Under the pieces are notes generated by a model. The model did not search any database. It worked only from the letters and a program-made list of their open reading frames with translations, and was not told the origin of the DNA. Positions 1-6,959 of a stretch of DNA of 9,551 nt are shown here, piece by piece; the stretch's first letter is position 1; the number at the start of each line of letters is the position of its first letter. The stretch lies in NCBI GenBank assembly GCA_028277325.1, contig JANQGL010000195.1, positions 1 through 9,551 on the forward strand. Reading direction: 5' to 3'. Source of the DNA: Magnetospira sp. (GTDB lineage Bacteria > Pseudomonadota > Alphaproteobacteria > Rhodospirillales > Magnetospiraceae). The translations under genes were made by a program, and so were the position numbers.

Positions 1-2
1 GC

Positions 3-665
3 CCGGCCCCATCGCCGCCGGCCCGTCCGCGCGCCACCGGGGAGGCGTGGCGCGCCGCCTGCGACCTGACGCGCGGCGCCCGCACGGTGGCCGACCTGCG
101 GGCGGCCCTGGATGCCTTCGACGGCTGCGCCCTCAAGCGGACCGCCACCAACACCGTGTTCTACGACGGAACGCCGGAGGCGGCGCGGGTGATGCTGGTC
201 GGCGAGGCGCCGGGCGCCGAGGAGGACCGCCGGGGGCTGCCCTTCGTCGGGCCGAGCGGCATGCTGCTGGACCGCATGCTCGGTTCGATCGGACTCGATC
301 GGACGCAGGTGGTGATCTCGAACACCGTGTTCTGGCGGCCACCCGGCAACCGCAGCCCCAACACCACCGAAATCGCCGCCTGCCTGCCGTTCCTGGAACG
401 GCTGATCGAGCTGGTCGATCCCCACGTCCTGGTCGCCCTCGGCGGCCCGGCCGCCAAGACCCTGCTGGCGCGCAGCGAAGGCATCACCAAGCTGCGCGGC
501 CGGTGGACCACCTACGCGACCGCCGGCCTGGCGCGTCCGCTGCCGGCCACCGCCCTCTATCATCCGGCCTATCTGCTGCGCTCGCCGGGCGCCAAGCGGG
601 ACGCCTGGCGTGACCTGCTGGCCATCGCCCGCCGGCTCGACGACGAGAAAGGACCGCTGCCGTGA
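3..665 (+). CDS. Family 4-type uracil-DNA glycosylase, 5' truncated by the window edge
   Basis: Removes uracil from DNA at the start of base-excision repair. The frame is open from the first bases, so the true start lies outside the window. A GTG at 87 is available, but the upstream residues (EAWRAACDL before it) read as coding, and alphaproteobacterial members usually have a Pro/Ala-rich N-terminal extension. Visible motifs are GEAPGAEED at nt 201-227 (active-site motif 1), LPFVGPSGMLLDRML, WRPPGNRSP at 333-359, LGG, and HPAYLLRSPGAKR from 561 (motif 2 with its His). Classical family 4 enzymes bind a 4Fe-4S cluster through four Cys. Only two of those positions are Cys here (codons 126 and 381); the others are Phe (117) and Trp (333). 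The stop overlaps the next gene in a GTGA. The family call is confident; specificity and cluster status are not. Confidence 0.9.
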   Translation, partial: PAPSPPARPRATGEAWRAACDLTRGARTVADLRAALDAFDGCALKRTATNTVFYDGTPEAARVMLVGEAPGAEEDRRGLPFVGPSGMLLDRMLGSIGLDRTQVVISNTVFWRPPGNRSPNTTEIAACLPFLERLIELVDPHVLVALGGPAAKTLLARSEGITKLRGRWTTYATAGLARPLPATALYHPAYLLRSPGAKRDAWRDLLAIARRLDDEKGPLP

Positions 666-1618
666 GACAACCCGGAGAACCGAGCCTCGCCGCCCTCGGC
701 GGACGCGGCCTGGGCGCCACGCTGGCCCGTTACGTGCTGGCCACGCGGCCCAAGTTCCTCAGTGCGATCGCGCTGCCGGTGATCCTCGGGACCACCTGGG
801 GCGCGCTGCGGGCGGGCGCGTTCGACGCCGCCGCGCTGGCGCTGGCCCTGGTGGCGTCGCTGGCGGTGGCGGCCGGCGGCAACGTGATCAACGACGTGCA
901 CGATCACCTGAGCGGCAACGACGACCTGAACGACGGGCGCATCCACCCCTATTCCGGCGGCTCCCGGTTCATCCAGAACGGCATCCTGTCGGTCGAACAG
1001 ATGGCCCGCTGGGCCTATTTCCTGCTGGCCGTCGGCACCGCCGCCGGACTGCTGCTCACTTTCCGGCTGGGCGCCCCGGTGCTGGCCTTCGGGGCCATCG
1101 GCATGGCGCTCGCCATCGTCTACTCGGCGCCGCCGGTGAAGCTGAGCGCGCGCGGCCTGGGCGAGGTGGTGGTCGGGCTGGCGTTCGGGATCCTGCCGGT
1201 GGTCGGCGCGGTCTGGACCCAGAGCGGCCTGATCACCTCCGAGGCCTTCGTGCTGTCCCTGCCCACCACCTTCTGGGTGGTCGCCATCCTGCTCATCAAC
1301 GAGGTCCCCGATTCCCCGGCCGACGCCGCGGTGGGCCGGCGGACCTGGGTGGTGACCGGCGGCCGCCGCGCCGCCCGCCGGCTCTATCTGCTGCTCAACG
1401 CATTGGCCCTGGCCGGCTTCGCGGGCGGCGTGGCGGCCGGCCTGCTGCCGGCCTGGGGCCTGGTCGGCCCGGCCCTGCTGCTCGGTCTCGCGGCCGGCGT
1501 GGCGCCGGCCATCGACGGCACCGACACCGCCCGTCTGCGGCGCGGCATGGAGACCACCCTGGCCATCCACGCCCTGGGCACCCTGTGGACCTGCGGCATG
1601 GTCGCTCTCGCCGCCTGA
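662..1618 (+). CDS. UbiA-family membrane prenyltransferase (MenA/UbiA-like), substrate unknown
   Basis: A 318-aa, very hydrophobic protein with about eight or nine membrane segments. UbiA-family enzymes transfer an isoprenoid chain from a diphosphate to an aromatic or other acceptor inside the membrane. Both Asp-rich metal/diphosphate motifs are present: NVINDVHD at residues 74-81, followed by SGNDDLNDGRIHPYSGGSRFIQNG, and NEVPDSPAD at 213-221. YSAPP at 154-158 and the RGLGEVVVGLAFG stretch are also family-typical. The NExPDxxAD motif and SGGSRFIQNG look more MenA-like than UbiA-like, but substrate cannot be assigned from sequence alone. The start is GTG, overlapping the preceding stop by 4 bp, with GAGAAAGGA at 645-653 ending 8 nt upstream. 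Translation is therefore probably coupled to the glycosylase gene, though no functional link between the two is obvious. Confidence 0.88.
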   Translation: MRQPGEPSLAALGGRGLGATLARYVLATRPKFLSAIALPVILGTTWGALRAGAFDAAALALALVASLAVAAGGNVINDVHDHLSGNDDLNDGRIHPYSGGSRFIQNGILSVEQMARWAYFLLAVGTAAGLLLTFRLGAPVLAFGAIGMALAIVYSAPPVKLSARGLGEVVVGLAFGILPVVGAVWTQSGLITSEAFVLSLPTTFWVVAILLINEVPDSPADAAVGRRTWVVTGGRRAARRLYLLLNALALAGFAGGVAAGLLPAWGLVGPALLLGLAAGVAPAIDGTDTARLRRGMETTLAIHALGTLWTCGMVALAA

Positions 1619-1640
1619 GACGCCGCCGGTCCGCCCAGAA

Positions 1641-1694
1641 ACCCGTTGTCATTTTCGTGGCGCCCGTTATGAAGATGGCGTGACACCAACGGGT
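1641..1694. repeat. Inverted repeat between the prenyltransferase and lytic transglycosylase genes
   Basis: ACCCGTTG (1641-1648) is perfectly complementary to CAACGGGT (1687-1694). Inside, CATTTTC (1650-1656) can pair with GAAGATG (1671-1677) with one G-T wobble, leaving a 14-nt loop. The right arm ends 8 nt before the slt start codon, so it covers the region where a Shine-Dalgarno would lie. It could be a regulator site, a readthrough-RNA hairpin over the slt start, or chance; the promoter-like hexamers lie within it. Confidence 0.45.
1646..1673 (+). promoter_or_regulatory. Candidate sigma70-type promoter for slt-moaB-DUF2927
   Basis: TTGTCA (1646-1651, 5 of 6 to TTGACA) and TATGAA (1668-1673, 4 of 6 to TATAAT) are separated by 16 nt, in the most A/T-rich stretch of the 84-nt gap. 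Transcription would start near 1680, about 22 nt before the slt ATG. Evidence is sequence match and position only. Confidence 0.4.
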
Positions 1695-1702
1695 CGGGGA
1701 CG

Positions 1703-3466
1703 ATGACGGGAGGGGAGCACCGCCTGGCCGCGTGGCTGGCGGGACTGCTGATTTGGGGGATCCTGGCGGCGACGGCGGTCGCCGCCCCCTTGCCGGAGGT
1801 GCTGTCGCGGGCCGACGCGGAGCGCTACCGGGATGCCTTCGATCTCCAGAAACGGGGCGAGTGGCGGGCCGCCGACAGGTTGATCGCGGCGCTCGACGAC
1901 GACCTGCTGCGCGGCCACCTGCTGGCCCAGCGCTACCTGCACCCGACCCACTATCGCAGCGAGTACGCCGAACTGCGCGACTGGATGGCGGCCTATGCCG
2001 ACCTGCCGCAGGCCGGCCGCATCCACCGGCTGGCCGCCCGGCGACGCCCCGCCAGCGCCCGATGGCCGAACCGGCCCGACCCGGTGCCCGGCCTGCGCGG
2101 CGTCGACACGCCGCGCCATCCCTCGACCAGGCCGCTGCCGACCCGGGGCGGCCTGAGCGAGGCGCAGCGCAAGCGGGCCCGGGCCATCGAACGCATCGTC
2201 ACCAACCGGCTGCGCCACGGCTGGACCAAGTCGGCCAAGCGGATGCTGAACACCGCCGAGGCGCGGCAGGTGCTGTCGCGCAGCCGGTTCGACGCCCTGC
2301 GCGCGGCGCTCGGCATGGCCTACCTGGGCGACGGCCGCGTCGAATGGGCCCTGGACTGGGCGGACAAGGCCACGCGCTCCGGCGATCGGGTGCCCAGGGC
2401 GCATTGGGTGGCCGGGCTGGCGGCCTGGAAGCTGGGCCGGTTCGACCGCGCCGCCGGGCATTTCGAACGTGCCGCCGCGTCCCGTTTCGCGACTCCCGAG
2501 GACGCCGCGGCAGCCGCCTTCTGGGCGGCGCGCGCCCATCTGGTCAGCCGCCGCCCGGCACGCGTCAACGCCTTCCTGGATCAGGCGGCGGCGCATCCGC
2601 GCACCTTCTACGGCCTGATCGCGCTCGGCCTGCTGGGCCGCGAGGCGCCGTTCGCCCGGCACGGCGACGCGGCCACCGAACGGCGCTTCCGCAGACTCGC
2701 CGAGCGCCCGGCCGGACGCCGGTTGCGCGCCCTGGCGCAGGTCGGGCAAACCGATCGCGCGGCCCGCGAACTGGAGCTCATGGTGGCCCGCGGCGACCGC
2801 GCGACCCGGCACGCGGCCCTCCTGCTGGCCGACCGGGCGGGCCTGGCCGAGGCGGCGATGCGGCTCGCCCGGCGGCTCTACGGACCGGCGGCGCCGATCG
2901 CCTTCGCCTTTCCCCTTCCGGGCCTGCGGCCCAAGGACGGATTCACCATCGACCGCGCCCTGCTGTTCGCCCTGATGCGCCAGGAATCGCGGTTCGACGC
3001 CGCGGCGCGCAGCCCGATGGGGGCGCGCGGCCTGTTGCAGATCATGCCGCGCACCGCCAGCTTCGTGGCCGGCGACCATCGCCTGCACGGATCGGAGCGG
3101 CGGCGGCTGCACGACCCGGACGTCAACCTGCGGCTCGGCCAGGCCTACCTGCGCCACCTGCTCGGCGAGCCGCCCGTCGACGGCGACCTGCTGCGCCTGC
3201 TGACCGCCTGGAACGGCGGCCCCGGCAACCTCGCCAAGTGGCTGCGCCTCCACCGCCCGAACCGGGATCCGCTGCTGTTCATGGAACTCATCCCCCTGCG
3301 CGAGACCCGGCATTTCGTGGAAGCGGTGCTCGCCAACATGTGGATCTACCGCTTCCGGCTGGGCCAGCCGGCGCCGTCGCTCGCCGCCATTGCCGCCGGC
3401 GAGTGGCCGGCCTATAGTGCCCTGGACGGCGAAACCAACAGCGTGGCCTCCCATGTCGCGGATTGA
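1703..3466 (+). CDS. slt: Soluble lytic murein transglycosylase (Slt70-type, SLT/GH23 domain)
   Basis: A 587-aa periplasmic enzyme that cleaves peptidoglycan glycan strands, leaving 1,6-anhydro ends. Residues 10-28 form a signal peptide with a likely cut after AVAA. Residues 30-400 are alpha-helical and Ala/Arg-rich, consistent with the superhelical U-domain of Slt70. A proline-rich linker lies around 113-148. The C-terminal SLT domain spans about 415-550: RQESRFD with the catalytic Glu at 428, MGARGLLQIMP at 439-449, and TAWNGGPGNLAKW at 501-513. Overall length is close to the Slt70 family. ATG 1703 is preceded by GGGTCGGGGACG, giving a mediocre ribosome binding site. The 3' end overlaps moaB by 14 bp, so this appears to be the first gene of a coupled three-gene unit. 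The gene symbol follows the family; orthology to E. coli slt was not tested. Confidence 0.9.
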   Translation: MTGGEHRLAAWLAGLLIWGILAATAVAAPLPEVLSRADAERYRDAFDLQKRGEWRAADRLIAALDDDLLRGHLLAQRYLHPTHYRSEYAELRDWMAAYADLPQAGRIHRLAARRRPASARWPNRPDPVPGLRGVDTPRHPSTRPLPTRGGLSEAQRKRARAIERIVTNRLRHGWTKSAKRMLNTAEARQVLSRSRFDALRAALGMAYLGDGRVEWALDWADKATRSGDRVPRAHWVAGLAAWKLGRFDRAAGHFERAAASRFATPEDAAAAAFWAARAHLVSRRPARVNAFLDQAAAHPRTFYGLIALGLLGREAPFARHGDAATERRFRRLAERPAGRRLRALAQVGQTDRAARELELMVARGDRATRHAALLLADRAGLAEAAMRLARRLYGPAAPIAFAFPLPGLRPKDGFTIDRALLFALMRQESRFDAAARSPMGARGLLQIMPRTASFVAGDHRLHGSERRRLHDPDVNLRLGQAYLRHLLGEPPVDGDLLRLLTAWNGGPGNLAKWLRLHRPNRDPLLFMELIPLRETRHFVEAVLANMWIYRFRLGQPAPSLAAIAAGEWPAYSALDGETNSVASHVAD

Positions 3467-3989
3467 CGGCGAGCGGGCGTTCGTCCCCGTCAACATCGCG
3501 GTGTTGACGGTGTCGGACAGCCGGACCCCGGAGACCGACTCTTCGGGCGACGCGCTGGCCGGGCGGATAACGGGCGCCGGGCACCGGGTGGCGGCGCGCG
3601 GCATCCTGCCCGACGACGTGGAGCGGCTGGTCGAGCGGTTGCGGGCCTGGATCGCCGACCCGGAGATCGATGCCGTCATCACCACCGGCGGCACCGGCCT
3701 GACCGGACGCGACGTCACCCCGGAGGCCTTCGCCCGGGTCTGCGAGAAGGAGATCCCGGGATTCGGCGAGCTGTTCCGCTGGATCAGCTACCAGAAGATC
3801 CGCACCTCGACCATCCAGTCGCGGGCCACCGCCGGGATCGCCGGCGGCACCTACCTGTTCGCCGTGCCCGGCTCGACCGGCGCCTGCAAGGACGCCTGGG
3901 ACGACATCCTGGTGCACCAGTTCGACGCCCGCCACCGTCCGTGCAACTTCGTGGAACTGATGCCCCGGCTGCGGGAGCATGCCGGCTGA
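3453..3989 (+). CDS. moaB: MoaB-type molybdenum cofactor biosynthesis protein
   Basis: A 178-aa cytosolic protein of the MoaB/MogA family, which binds molybdopterin and, in MogA-type members, adenylylates it before molybdenum insertion. Family motifs are LTVSDSRTPETDSSG at 18-32, TTGGTGLTGRDVTPEA at 77-92 with the conserved Asp at 87, IPGFGELFR at 101-109, and AVPGSTGACKDAWDDIL at 137-153 (the PGS loop). The length fits MoaB. I chose ATG 3453 because the protein then starts MSRIDGERAFVPVNIAVLT, as family members do; the frame is open further upstream, but only as a shadow of slt. No clear Shine-Dalgarno precedes it and it overlaps slt by 14 bp, suggesting translational coupling. No other molybdopterin genes are in the window, so placement after slt is probably operon convenience rather than pathway. 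Confidence 0.92.
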   Translation: MSRIDGERAFVPVNIAVLTVSDSRTPETDSSGDALAGRITGAGHRVAARGILPDDVERLVERLRAWIADPEIDAVITTGGTGLTGRDVTPEAFARVCEKEIPGFGELFRWISYQKIRTSTIQSRATAGIAGGTYLFAVPGSTGACKDAWDDILVHQFDARHRPCNFVELMPRLREHAG

Positions 3990-4701
3990 TCCGGCGGCCC
4001 GCCCCGGCCGGCGCCGGCGGATCCTCGCCGCGGCCGTCGCTCTGCTCCCGGCGGTCGCCGGCTGCGGCGCCGGTGCCGAGCGCGGGGCGGCCTGGGAACG
4101 CGAACGCAGCCGGCTCGTCGCCCAGTTCGAACGGGTCGCGTTCAGCGGCGAGATCGGCGGCGCGGCGCGGCACGGCCGGCTGATCCGCTGGACCGGGCCG
4201 ATCTCGCCGCGCCTCCTGGGTCCGTTCACGATCGACGACCGGATCCGCGTCGCCGCCCTGCTGGATCGCTACGCCGACCTCGCGGGGCTGACCGTCGATG
4301 CCGCGCGGCCGGCCAATTTCCACATCCGCCGGGTCGGTCCGCGCACCGTGGCCCGGGCCGCCGGCCGGCCCGACCCCTGCTATGCCGAGGTCACCTTCGA
4401 CGACGCGGGCGTCATCGTCCGGGCCGACCTCTACCTGGCCCGTCTGGGGCCGGACCAGTGGCGGCACTGCCTGGCCGAGGAACTGTTCCAGGCGTTCGGC
4501 CTGCTCGACGATTCCGATCTCGTTCCCGGATCGCTGCTCAACGACGCCAGCGCGCGACCGCATGCGTCCTGGGAGGACGACCTGCTCCTGCATACCCTCT
4601 ATGACGACCGTCTGCGTCCCGGGATGGGGCGCTCGGAGGCGGCGGTGCTACTGCCGGTCCTGATCGGGGAGCGGCTGCGCGCCCTCCGCGCACCCGATTA
4701 A
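3979..4701 (+). CDS. DUF2927-family putative lipoprotein
   Basis: A 240-aa protein of unknown function. An Arg-rich start, a hydrophobic stretch at 15-27 and the lipobox VAGC with Cys29 predict a lipid-anchored envelope protein. The C-terminal half matches what I recall of DUF2927: a Cys plus EEL-Q-FGL segment (CLAEELFQAFGLLDDSD, 164-180), then SLLNDASA, and finally LLLHTLYDDRLRPGM at 202-216. The HCLAEELFQAFG stretch loosely recalls the zinc-protease helix HExxHxxG, but the first-position Glu and second His are absent, so no protease activity should be assumed. ATG 3979 overlaps the moaB stop by 11 bp, with GGGAG only 1-2 nt upstream, pointing to coupled translation. Its stop shares TTAA with the convergent penicillin-binding protein gene. 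Following slt, an envelope role is plausible inference. Confidence 0.8.
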   Translation: MPADPAARPGRRRRILAAAVALLPAVAGCGAGAERGAAWERERSRLVAQFERVAFSGEIGGAARHGRLIRWTGPISPRLLGPFTIDDRIRVAALLDRYADLAGLTVDAARPANFHIRRVGPRTVARAAGRPDPCYAEVTFDDAGVIVRADLYLARLGPDQWRHCLAEELFQAFGLLDDSDLVPGSLLNDASARPHASWEDDLLLHTLYDDRLRPGMGRSEAAVLLPVLIGERLRALRAPD

Positions 4702-6644
4702 TCGAACAGCGCCCGCAGGCGGTCGAGCAGGTCGCCGGCCGGCGCCGGCGTGCGGTCGGGCGCCGCGATCACCTCGATCACCGGCGCCTCGCCGGACCCG
4801 GCCGGGGCCAGGATGTCGCGCCAGATCCTGGCCGGCAGGCCGCCGCCGCCCACCCTCTTCATCGGCCGCCCGTCGTCGTTGCCGACCCACACTCCGGCCA
4901 CCAGGTTGCCGGCGTAGCCGACGAACCAGGCGTCCCGGTGGTCCTGGCTGGTCCCCGTCTTGCCGCCGGCCGGGCGTCCGATGTCGGCTGCGCGGCCGGT
5001 GCCCGAGCGGATCACCTCGGCCAGCATGCCGCGCAGGGCGACGACGTGGGCCGCCTCGGCGACCCGCCCGGGGCCGCCGCCCCGGCGCCGGTAGACGGTG
5101 CGGCCGTCGCGGTCGCGGACCTCCAGGATGGCGTGCGGGAACACCCCGTAGCCGCCGTTGGCGATCGGCACGTAGGCGGTCACCAGGTCGATCAGCGTCA
5201 CCTCGGCGCTGCCCAGGGCCAGCGACAGGTCGCGCGGCAGGTCGCCGGTGATGCCCAGCCGTTCGGCGGTCGCCGCGACGCGCCCCGGGCCGACCCTGCG
5301 GGCGACCCGCACCGCCACCGTGTTGACCGACCGGGCCAGGGCCTCGGTGAGCGGGATCGGGCCCCGGTAGCGGCCGTCCCAGTTGGCGGGCGACCAGCCG
5401 TCGACGCTGATCGGGGCGTCCTCGATCACCGTGTCCGGCGTCATCCCGGCCTCCAGGGCGGCCAGGTAGACGAACGGCTTGAACGCCGAGCCGGGCTGCC
5501 GGCGGGCCCCGGTGGCGCGGTTGAACTGGCTGTCCCGGTAATCGACCCCGCCGACCAGGGCGCGCACCGCGCCGTCGCCGTCCATCACCACCACCGCCGC
5601 CTGGCCGGCGCCGCGCTTCCGGCCCTCCGCCATGCGGCGGGCCACCGCCGCCTCGGCCGCCGCCTGCAGGTCGCGGTCGAGGGTGGTGATCACCGTGCGG
5701 TCGCCGGTCTCGGCCCCCGAATAGCCGGCCAGCCGGGTCATCACCCAGTCGCCGAAATGGCCCGCCCGATTGCCCGGACCGCGCCGCCTGACCACCCGCG
5801 GCAGGTCGGCCTCGGCCCGCGCCGCCGCCTCGGGGGTCAGCATCCGGGCGTCGACCATGTTGGCCAGCACCTGCGTCGCCCGGGCGATGGCCAGCTTTCG
5901 GTTTGCGCGCGGATTGTAGCGGCTGGGCGCCTTCAGCAACCCGGCGACCATCGCCGACTCGGCCAGGCCAAGGCGCGCCGCCGGCTTGTCGAAATAGGTC
6001 CGCGCGGCGGCCTCCACCCCGTAGGTGCCGGCCCCCAGGTAGACCCGGTTGAGGTAGATGGTGAAGATCTGGTCCTTGGTGAACCGGCGCTCCAGCCACA
6101 GGGCCAGCAGCAGTTCCTGCACCTTGCGGCGCAGGCTGCGCTCCGGGCTCAGGAACAGGTTCTTGGCCACCTGCTGGGTCAGCGTGCTGCCGCCCTGCAC
6201 CACCCGGCCGGCCGAGACGTTGGCGACGACCGCCCGCGCCAGGCCGACGGGATCGACCCCGAAGTGATCGTAGAACCGGCGGTCCTCGGTCGCCAGGATG
6301 GCCCGGGGCAGATGCGGCGGCAGGTCCTCGACCCGCACCGCGCCGGCGAAACGGTCGCCGCGCGTCGCCACCACGGTGCCGTCGGCGGCGGCCAGGGTGA
6401 TGGTCGGCCGGCGGTCGGTGGTCAGGGCGTCGTCGATGTCGGGCAGGTCGTAGCCGTACCAGACGAGCAGCGCGGCGAGGCCGACGCCGCTCCAGATGGC
6501 GGTCACCGCCAGCCACTTGAGCCCCCACGGCAGCCAGCGGCGGCGCGGCCGGACCGGCGGCGGCTTGGCGCGCGGCCGGCCGCCGCCGGCGCGGCCGGTC
6601 GGCGGGGCCTTCTTGCGGCGGGCGGTGCGAACGGAAGCGGCCAT
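4698..6644 (-). CDS. Class A penicillin-binding protein (PBP1A-type bifunctional transglycosylase/transpeptidase)
   Basis: A 648-aa inner-membrane peptidoglycan synthase. A Lys/Arg/Pro-rich cytoplasmic tail (1-40) leads into one membrane segment (about 42-62). The GT51 glycosyltransferase domain follows: ATEDRRFYDHFGVD with catalytic Glu120, GGSTLTQQVAKNLF at 151-164, RKVQELLLALWLERRFTKDQI, and the NRVYLG motif at 199-204. The transpeptidase domain has SAFK with nucleophile Ser386, SVN at 439-441, and KTGT at 562-565. Only about 50 residues separate the two domains, so the OB-like insert of E. coli PBP1A is absent, and there is almost no C-terminal extension. ATG 6644 is chosen; an in-frame GTG at 6662 would add six residues, and neither has a clear Shine-Dalgarno. 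The gene converges on the DUF2927 gene with a 4-bp overlap. All catalytic motifs look intact. Confidence 0.93.
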   Translation of the reverse strand: MAASVRTARRKKAPPTGRAGGGRPRAKPPPVRPRRRWLPWGLKWLAVTAIWSGVGLAALLVWYGYDLPDIDDALTTDRRPTITLAAADGTVVATRGDRFAGAVRVEDLPPHLPRAILATEDRRFYDHFGVDPVGLARAVVANVSAGRVVQGGSTLTQQVAKNLFLSPERSLRRKVQELLLALWLERRFTKDQIFTIYLNRVYLGAGTYGVEAAARTYFDKPAARLGLAESAMVAGLLKAPSRYNPRANRKLAIARATQVLANMVDARMLTPEAAARAEADLPRVVRRRGPGNRAGHFGDWVMTRLAGYSGAETGDRTVITTLDRDLQAAAEAAVARRMAEGRKRGAGQAAVVVMDGDGAVRALVGGVDYRDSQFNRATGARRQPGSAFKPFVYLAALEAGMTPDTVIEDAPISVDGWSPANWDGRYRGPIPLTEALARSVNTVAVRVARRVGPGRVAATAERLGITGDLPRDLSLALGSAEVTLIDLVTAYVPIANGGYGVFPHAILEVRDRDGRTVYRRRGGGPGRVAEAAHVVALRGMLAEVIRSGTGRAADIGRPAGGKTGTSQDHRDAWFVGYAGNLVAGVWVGNDDGRPMKRVGGGGLPARIWRDILAPAGSGEAPVIEVIAAPDRTPAPAGDLLDRLRALFD

Positions 6645-6673
6645 GCCCGGGTTATCGGGCACCGCCGGTTAGG

Positions 6674-6698
6674 AAACGATTAACCGCCGCGACGGCGG
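6674..6698 (-). terminator. Weak intrinsic terminator-like hairpin after the small membrane protein gene
   Basis: On the minus strand, CCGCCG-TCG-CGGCGG (6698 to 6684) forms a 6-bp GC stem and is followed by TTAATCGTTT (6683 to 6674). The T tract is interrupted and the stem short, so termination would be partial at best. It lies 8 nt after the small gene's stop and about 30 nt before the penicillin-binding protein start. A second small inverted repeat, CGGTTA/TAACCG at 6666-6671 and 6681-6686, overlaps it. Confidence 0.3.
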
Positions 6699-6705
6699 CG
6701 GGCGG

Positions 6706-6870
6706 TCACGCGTGCGCCACGTCCACGTCGCCGATCCGTTGCGGATGCGCGATCAGGCGGGCCTGTTCCTCCAGCATCCGGAACACGATCGCGGTGCCGA
6801 CCACCATCGCGCAGGTCACGCCGAGCGCGGCGGCGGTGTTCATGCCCACGAGAATCTGCACGGGGGTCAT
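6706..6870 (-). CDS. Small single-pass membrane protein, function unknown (54 aa)
   Basis: I do not recognise a family. The predicted protein has an uncharged hydrophobic segment at about residues 4-30 (VQILVGMNTAAALGVTCAMV and onward), then a charged tail RMLEEQARLIAHPQRIGDVDVAHA. That layout suggests one membrane helix with a short soluble C-terminus, probably cytoplasmic by the positive-inside rule, though that is weak. The case for a real gene is the near-ideal Shine-Dalgarno AGGGAGG, 6 nt before the ATG, plus a sensible amphipathic tail and transmembrane helix. An in-frame start at 6930 would add 20 Arg/Gly-rich residues and place the Shine-Dalgarno inside the gene, so it is rejected. 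It is co-oriented with the penicillin-binding protein gene about 60 nt downstream; co-transcription is possible but is interrupted by a weak terminator-like hairpin. Confidence 0.6.
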   Translation of the reverse strand: MTPVQILVGMNTAAALGVTCAMVVGTAIVFRMLEEQARLIAHPQRIGDVDVAHA

Positions 6871-6876
6871 CGTCGG

Positions 6877-6883
6877 CCTCCCT
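6877..6883 (-). promoter_or_regulatory. Strong ribosome binding site deciding the small-protein start
   Basis: The minus strand reads AGGGAGG followed by 6 nt (CCGACG) and then ATG at 6870. It is the best Shine-Dalgarno in the window and the main reason for calling the 54-codon gene. Confidence 0.7.
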
Positions 6884-6959
6884 GGTTCGAGTCGCAGGGC
6901 GCGCCCGAGGCGCCCCGGTCGGGAGGACAATATGGCACGAAATCGCGCCCGAAGGGATG

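Noticed and set aside
87..89. GTG 87 as the uracil-DNA glycosylase start
   Set aside because: The frame upstream is open and reads as plausible coding sequence to the window edge, so the gene is better called 5' truncated.
3390..3452. Upstream extension of moaB to 3390
   Set aside because: The added residues are an out-of-frame reading of the slt 3' end; family members begin near the chosen ATG at 3453.
1667..3718. Very long open frame on the minus strand opposite slt and moaB
   Set aside because: It has the Arg/Pro/Gln-rich composition of an antisense shadow in high-GC DNA. The plus strand carries complete, motif-bearing Slt and MoaB proteins.
6642..6662. GTG 6662 as the penicillin-binding protein start
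   Set aside because: Not excluded, but the ATG six codons later is the commoner start type and neither has a clear ribosome binding site, so the shorter form is reported.
6884..6893. GGTTCGAGTC resembling a tRNA T-loop
   Set aside because: The flanking bases do not form the 5-bp T stem, and no acceptor or anticodon arm is present on either strand.
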